Shown piece by piece: positions 60,001 through 64,000 of a stretch of DNA of 64,000 nt (the stretch's first letter is position 1; every line of letters begins with the position of its first letter). The stretch is from contig JALDNG010000025.1 in NCBI GenBank assembly GCA_024349245.1, forward strand, positions 2,053,001-2,117,000, given 5' to 3'. The position numbers and the translations under genes are program-made. The notes beneath the pieces were generated by a model. That model made no database searches, was not told the origin of the DNA, and was given only the letters and a program-made list of their open reading frames with translations. This DNA comes from Neodontobutis hainanensis (taxonomy: Eukaryota > Chordata > Actinopteri > Gobiiformes > Odontobutidae).

Positions 60001-61713
60001 AAGACAGCGTGAGATCTGGAAGACTCGCGGTTCATTGAGGTGGAGGCCACTCTGCGATTACGCCATCCCATAGACAATACCTAATAAAACTATTTGAATT
60101 AATCTATATTCCATAATTTACTAGAAATTATTACATAACTAATTCAAAGAGGGTAAACCTGATCTGTGGTATTCCTGCATTAACAGTTAAAATTGGTGAT
60201 ACCTGGTAGGCTTCAGCGGCAGAGGTGACAAACTTCTCCACAGCTCCCTCCACAAACACACCCTTCTTGATGTTCTCTCGGAGGAAAAGGCTGGCTGAGG
60301 CCGTATCCAAAAGGTCGTAAATTTGTTCATTGTAGATCTCAATAAAGGAACATTTACAAAGGAAACTCTTGGACTGCTGAGACTTCAGAAATGAGAAAAC
60401 ACAAGAGATGAGCAAACACATGATTTACTGGTGACATCACATTATAGTGCTCCAACTCACCCTTTCCACTTCTTTGTTAATAAGAAAAAACAGGTATTCA
60501 AAACTTCGAGGAATTACTCCCCGCAATTCATCAGTAAAATTATCCAACTCGGATGGACCTAGTAACAATTTGACTTTTTGTTAAAGACATTGGATGCTCT
60601 CTGACACTATAGTTTTTACAGTAATTTCAGTTCCTACCAAGCATAGTAAAAGTCTTTCCTGAGCCGGTCTGTCCGCTGCAAAACGAGTGTCAAGTCACTA
60701 TGAGTTTAAATAAATTCACATACTAATAAATAAAAAACAATGTACAGATTTCATTCTACTTACTATGCAAAAATAGTCCCATTATAGCCATTCATACAGG
60801 ATTCAACAATATTCTTGGCCACACTGGAAAATACAGCATCCTGATGGAAATGAACAATTCAGATCAATATAAGCCATTTCACTCTTCAGAAGGCTTTTGT
60901 TTTGATAAGGGCAAAGCCACAGACATAATTAAACTGCACCTGGGTCGTGTCCAAGTCGGCCACATGATCATAGGTGAAAGTCCGGGGTTCTGGTTTGGAG
61001 AGGAGACGGATGGTGTTTGGTGAGGTGACACTGAGGCACAAACTGTGATCTCCATCTGTTGTCAGCCCTGTGCCCTGAGTCAGTGGACGCACTCGCACAA
61101 ACACTTTAATAGAGTCACTGTCACCGCTGGAGGACCACAAAATACCAAACACTGGTCAAAATGGACACGATGAGGAAAGAACTGTGCAAGTTGCAGCGTC
61201 ACAAAGTTAAGCATTTAGGTAATTTAAATAGCATTTTGAAAGTGTTTTTATTGCTATATGGCCTTTCCATAAATTGTTAGGGGCTGTGGCTGGCTGGAGC
61301 CTTATTTCTCCTGAGACGGGGTACAATGAGCAACTAACAGTTAAAAAGTGTAATAAGCAGGATTAGAATAAAAAAAATGTAATAAATGTACCTCCTCACA
61401 TTGTAAATCCTCTTTATTGCAACGGTATGGCTCTCTAAAAGACTCTATATATAAACAAAAATGTGAAATGTATCTTTGTGCTTAAACTCTACAGTGACTT
61501 GCAGTTCTGTTTATGTGACCCATGACTATATAAATAGAAAGTACTTGCATTCTGAAAACCCCAAAAGGAGAGGGTGGACCTCACTGCAAATCCTGCATAG
61601 TATGCGCTGTAAAGAATATTTTGGTGTGTATTTGTGAGAATATAAATTTGACAAGTTCAGAAGGCACATTACCTGGGCACCAGCTGAGATGACTCTCCAA
61701 ATCCTGCAGACAT
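48161..61713 (-). CDS. kif15: Kinesin family member 15 (kinesin-12)
   Basis: KIF15 is a plus-end-directed spindle motor that helps keep spindle poles apart. 34 exons join in phase from MSAGFGESSQ (ATG 61713-61711) to ...STGSLPAEFM (stop at 48161), about 1371 residues against about 1388 for human from memory. The motor domain is amino-terminal, followed by long coiled coils; the carboxyl block ENGKLVGHKNHKQRIEYLVK is typical of KIF15. The P-loop GQTGSGKT, NRESSRSHAVF and DLAGSERQKDTHAEG are intact. The start was chosen because it directly precedes the conserved block and lies in frame within the first spliced exon. Exon maps are in the next two entries. tacc3 diverges from the same upstream interval. 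Confidence 0.96.
48545..50224 (+). mobile_element. Rex3/RTE-like LINE with internal deletion
   Basis: The plus strand reads an endonuclease part (RIVSLCLRVGDRSLTVVWAY, LLLDFCA, then VSWIRWRGRKLDRLGRPKRT at 49312-49370) and then jumps near 49745 to the reverse transcriptase tail (IYVPTLTHGHELGVMTERTR, VAEMSFLHRVAGRSLRDRV). It ends with a (GATG)n tail at about 50208-50224. The catalytic core of the reverse transcriptase is missing. Antisense in the intron between kif15 exons 32 and 33. The GATG tail and terminal sequence suit the Rex3 family as I remember it. Confidence 0.8.
50430..50515. repeat. Short tandem duplication next to kif15 exon 32
   Basis: The unit around CAAGCTTTAGAAGAACATGC occurs about 2.3 times with small changes, starting just outside the splice acceptor at 50427-50429. 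Confidence 0.7.
50510..50800. repeat. Dispersed repeat with SINE/LINE-tail motif
   Basis: TTTAGCAGACGCTTTTATCC at 50528 is, on the minus strand, the GGATAAAAGCGTCTGCTAAA tail motif of many fish SINEs; the SINE at 57761 has nearly the same tail. The rest of the block is not classified. Confidence 0.6.
51855..52990 (-). mobile_element. Tc1 transposon copy in a kif15 intron
   Basis: Ends at about 51862 (TTGTGCTTATAAGTTTACAT) and about 52984 are inverted copies (TTTGAGCACAACTGTAA). The minus strand has a 162-residue open transposase piece (52551-52063) with SPDLNIIEPLWGDLKRAVHA, the DDE-domain end of Tc1. The amino-terminal half is broken. First-family copy, at least the fourth in the window. 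Confidence 0.88.
57120..61713 (-). CDS. kif15: kif15 exons 1-10, motor domain and neck
   Basis: Exons: 61673-61713, 60940-61126, 60764-60840, 60638-60675, 60461-60558, 60203-60382, 59871-60080, 59667-59792, 57354-57476, 57120-57267. Conserved blocks: SIKVFVRVRP, PEPRTFTYDHVADLDTTQ, GYNGTIFA, YGQTGSGKTFTM (P-loop, exons 3-4), FLCKCSFIEIYNEQIYDLL, NRESSRSHAVF (switch I), LNLVDLAGSERQKDTHAEG (switch II), SKLTFLL, ANVHPGSKCFGETLSTL and FAQRAKLIKNKAVINED. The 2.2 kb intron 57477-59666 holds a Tc1 copy, a SINE and a Rex3-like fragment. Confidence 0.95.
57670..59040 (-). mobile_element. Tc1-like transposon, third family
   Basis: Outer sequence ACAGTGGCAAGAAAAAGTAT at 57679. Near the other side, the minus strand reads a Tc1 DNA-binding piece (58879-58628: LHKAGKGYKVISNTLGIYQS, GTVATLPRSG). 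The catalytic part is scattered over shifts at 58100-58600. A SINE is inserted at 57761-57980. Confidence 0.75.
57761..57980 (+). mobile_element. tRNA-derived SINE
   Basis: The head has an A box (TAGCTCAGTAGGTAGAGC) and B box (GGTTCGATTCT) and a 7-base anticodon-type loop (GTCCTTC, middle triplet CCT) on a CGGTT/AACCG stem. The body (CCTTGGGCAAGACACTTAAC) and tail (GTCGCTTTGGATAAAAGCGT) follow, then an AAATGT-type end. Acceptor-stem pairing and a CCA-adjacent end are not those of a working tRNA gene. Confidence 0.85.
59240..59475 (-). mobile_element. Rex3/RTE-like LINE fragment
   Basis: The minus strand carries EPMAGEEAGQTQQTKRIVRV and CWERLA, the same segment that reads GRKLDRLGRPKRTVRVCWER in the copy at 49320-49400. 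Short remnant, sense to kif15. Confidence 0.8.
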
Positions 61714-63287
61714 AAATTGCACAATCGTTGGTCTGGACTTCTGGATTTAAAAATGTGCACAGTACTCATTGCCACAAGGCTTTAAATAACGTCTAGTGCA
61801 CAGTTTGTGGATAAAGAAAGTCTTGCACAATATGCCTACTACATACATTTTATATGCATAAACTAGAAGCTTTTTAATATTTGCAAAAATCCTCATTTTC
61901 TAAGGTTACAATAAGAGCAAACATCAAATACGTGCAGTAAGCTAGTTATGTGTTGTGCTAGTTAATCATTTTATACTGCGAGATATTCATTTTGCGCAAT
62001 ACCTTTTCCATTTGAAGTCATTGCGGACAAACGTATTCGTCGTTCTTCTTTTTGGTCTTAAGTTTAATTGCCAGTTGGTAAGAAGCTTAAGGGTAAACTT
62101 TAAAGCCCATAGCGAACATAGTTCTTCATGCTCAGGATTAAATGTTTACATGCTCTGAAATTGGCGGGCAGGGTTCCATTTCTACTTCGTTAGGTTTTAT
62201 CGGGCAGATGGATGATCACACTGCCACCTAGCGTACATTGGTTAGGTTACTTAGGTGTTAGAATGAATAGATTGAACTTTTTTTTTCTTTGACGCCAAAT
62301 TCGTCAAAGCCAAACGAGAGGTAAAGTAATTATGAATATTACAATGGATATTAATATAACACAAAAATTAGACTGACAGCAAATGTGAAGATTATATTTA
62401 TATTATATAATTATTGTTTTATTTTCGTGTCGCCCAAATGCGCAGCGGTGTGCCCATGTTTTCGCAGCTCTGTTTGTCTGGATAGCTGAAATAATTATAG
62501 TACAATAAAATAATTCAATTTCGTTTTTTTTTTTTTTTTTTGTGGGTCGTTTTGTTCATAGGTTTTGTTTTCAACAGCGGTATTATGTAGTTACCATTAA
62601 AGTGGTCATATCCGCTCTTCAACACAATTGGATGTGAATCCCGGAAGTGCGTTTCCCCGTGCGTTTATTGGAGCATTTCAAGACTTTTAAATTCCTAACG
62701 GTTGTCTTTCAAGGGAAGGCAAAGTTTTCTCAAAGCAAATCTCGCTGAGGTGAGCTCCGTGTCGTTGGTTTCTTGGTGACAGCTACTGTTATTTGAGGTA
62801 AGTGACTAATAATTTTTATTATATGTCTGGAGTTTATAGCTGTATTTATTCACACTTTACGCACTTTTTAGTTCCTTGTTTTTGTTAAACGTGGTCTTTA
62901 ATAAACGCTACAGCTCACTACAAAATAAGTTTGTTTGAGCTAAGCTAGCTAGCTAACAGTTTTTTTTATTGTTTTATTTTCTTTCCACAATGGCTTAATT
63001 ATTTAGACTTTTATCTTTTATTTTATCTAGATTTATCTGTCCTGTCTAGATATCACGCAGTAAAATTAAAAAGATTAAATGAATCCCTCACACTCACGAA
63101 AACGGTTCAAAACAGACTTAAACTTTTGAAAATGTGCTGCCCACACTGATGTTGTGTAAACTGTTATGTGTCACAAACCATGTGACCCAAGTGTCTTATC
63201 AGCTGTATGCAGGTTTAAGGATGACCTGTGTCTGTAGGGCAGCCCAAGATACAACCAACCTGTTATTTTTGTCTATTTTCATAAAGG
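61714..63287. promoter_or_regulatory. Divergent kif15 / tacc3 promoter interval
   Basis: 1.57 kb separates the two start codons. E2F-like sequences: TTGGCGGG at 62161-62168 and GACGCCAAAT at 62291-62300 (reverse ATTTGGCGTC). An inverted CCAAT (ATTGG) lies at about 62688. Good donors at 62750 (CTGAG then GTGAGC) and 62798 (TTGAG then GTAAGT) suggest a non-coding first exon of tacc3 around 62640-62797. A poly-T run sits at about 62526-62541. Confidence 0.55.
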
Positions 63288-64000
63288 ATGAGCTCTGTGG
63301 AGTTAAACGATGAGAATCGTGTGGTGCTGGTCCAGAGTGGAAAACACAGTACCACAGGAGAAGATATTTTTTCCCTGGGTTTAACAACTGGAAGGTCCTC
63401 CATCCTGCGTCAGACTGAAAATTTACCCAGCAACATTGTGCCAAAGGGAATGAAGGTGTGTGTGTGAGTGTGAGAGAGAGTGTGATAGAGTATTTACTTT
63501 GCTGACTACACTATTTGTGCAGGTTTGTTTCCAGACTCCAAGGAGAGACCCAATCACTAAAAGAATTCTGTCTCCCACTAAATCTTCCAAGATGACAAGT
63601 GTTGACGAATGCACAAAAGCACTGGAGTCATTAAATTTGGATAAATCAAAGTAAGCACAAAGCTCTACAGATGCACAAAGAACACTGAAATAGTACCCCA
63701 TTAATAATCATAAATTCTAATGTGTTTTTATTACAGCACTTTAAATAAAGAGATGACTGAAGAACCTGTTGGAAAAAAACAAGGTAATAAATCTACTTTT
63801 ACACAGCTGCCTAAAAGTAGCACTGTGTAACTTTTAGCTACTGGCATCACACAACTTTAAACTCCATATATCTCGCTCTCTCATTCTGACAAACAAACCT
63901 CTTTTGAGAGACGCACTCAAACAGAAACGGCAGAAACTGGTTGATACACCGAGTTGTAATTGTACCGAAAGCATTAAAATAACCCTACTGTTTCAGAAGA
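63288..64000 (+). CDS. tacc3: Transforming acidic coiled-coil protein 3, 5' part
   Basis: TACC3 is a spindle and centrosome protein that, with ch-TOG and clathrin, stabilises kinetochore fibres; Aurora A regulates it. Coding exons visible: 63288-63455 (acceptor ATAAAG before 63287), 63523-63650, 63737-63783, and probably one opening at 63997 after TTTCAG. Phases fit. The protein starts MSSVELNDEN and has TGRSSILRQTENLP and MKVCFQTPRRDPITKRILSP, which match the TACC3 amino-terminal blocks (TGRSSVLR, MKVTFQTPLRDP) as I remember them. The coiled-coil TACC domain lies beyond the window. TACC1 and TACC2 are less likely because they lack this leader. Confidence 0.85.

Overview
This window is vertebrate nuclear DNA, almost certainly from a teleost fish. 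The genes are split into many short exons with GT-AG introns. The encoded proteins match vertebrate families over their whole length. The introns carry repeats typical of fish genomes: L2 and Rex3/RTE-like LINEs, several Tc1 families, piggyBac remnants, tRNA-derived SINEs and TA/CA microsatellites. I cannot name the species. Nothing looks bacterial or viral, and there is no CRISPR array.

Layout, left to right. (1) rtn1 (reticulon 1), plus strand: its 3' part fills about 950-10945. It has two large acidic exons of the long isoform, an internal alternative first exon of the short RTN1-C type at 5487, and the complete reticulon domain. (2) tdrd9, minus strand, from 47564 to 12469. This piRNA-pathway DExH helicase with a Tudor domain is rebuilt here as 36 exons whose phases all fit, except for one short exon I could not find between 41.5 and 44.9 kb. 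Its introns hold most of the mobile elements in the window. (3) kif15 (kinesin-12), minus strand, from 61713 to 48161. All 34 coding exons join in phase to about 1371 residues. It ends about 600 bp upstream of the tdrd9 start codon. (4) tacc3, plus strand, starting at 63288 and running off the right edge. It lies head to head with kif15.

How the genes relate. rtn1 and tdrd9 converge. kif15 and tdrd9 are in tandem. kif15 and tacc3 diverge from a shared interval of about 1-1.5 kb. Both kif15 and tacc3 encode mitotic spindle factors, so a shared cell-cycle promoter is plausible, and E2F-like sequences lie in the interval. tdrd9 helps silence transposons in the germ line, yet it carries a dense load of them, including a nearly intact L2 LINE and a 2.2 kb DNA element with clear terminal inverted repeats around a decayed reading frame that I cannot place in a superfamily.

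The host genes are known families and I see no wholly new multi-gene system. The items most worth a second look are the unclassified inverted-repeat element (17054-19250), a 28-bp-stem hairpin in a tdrd9 intron (15275-15334), a GC-AG intron in tdrd9, a UG-repeat intron next to a tdrd9 splice donor, and the kif15/tacc3 bidirectional interval. All exon boundaries were read by eye from splice signals, reading phase and remembered family sequences; no alignment was run.
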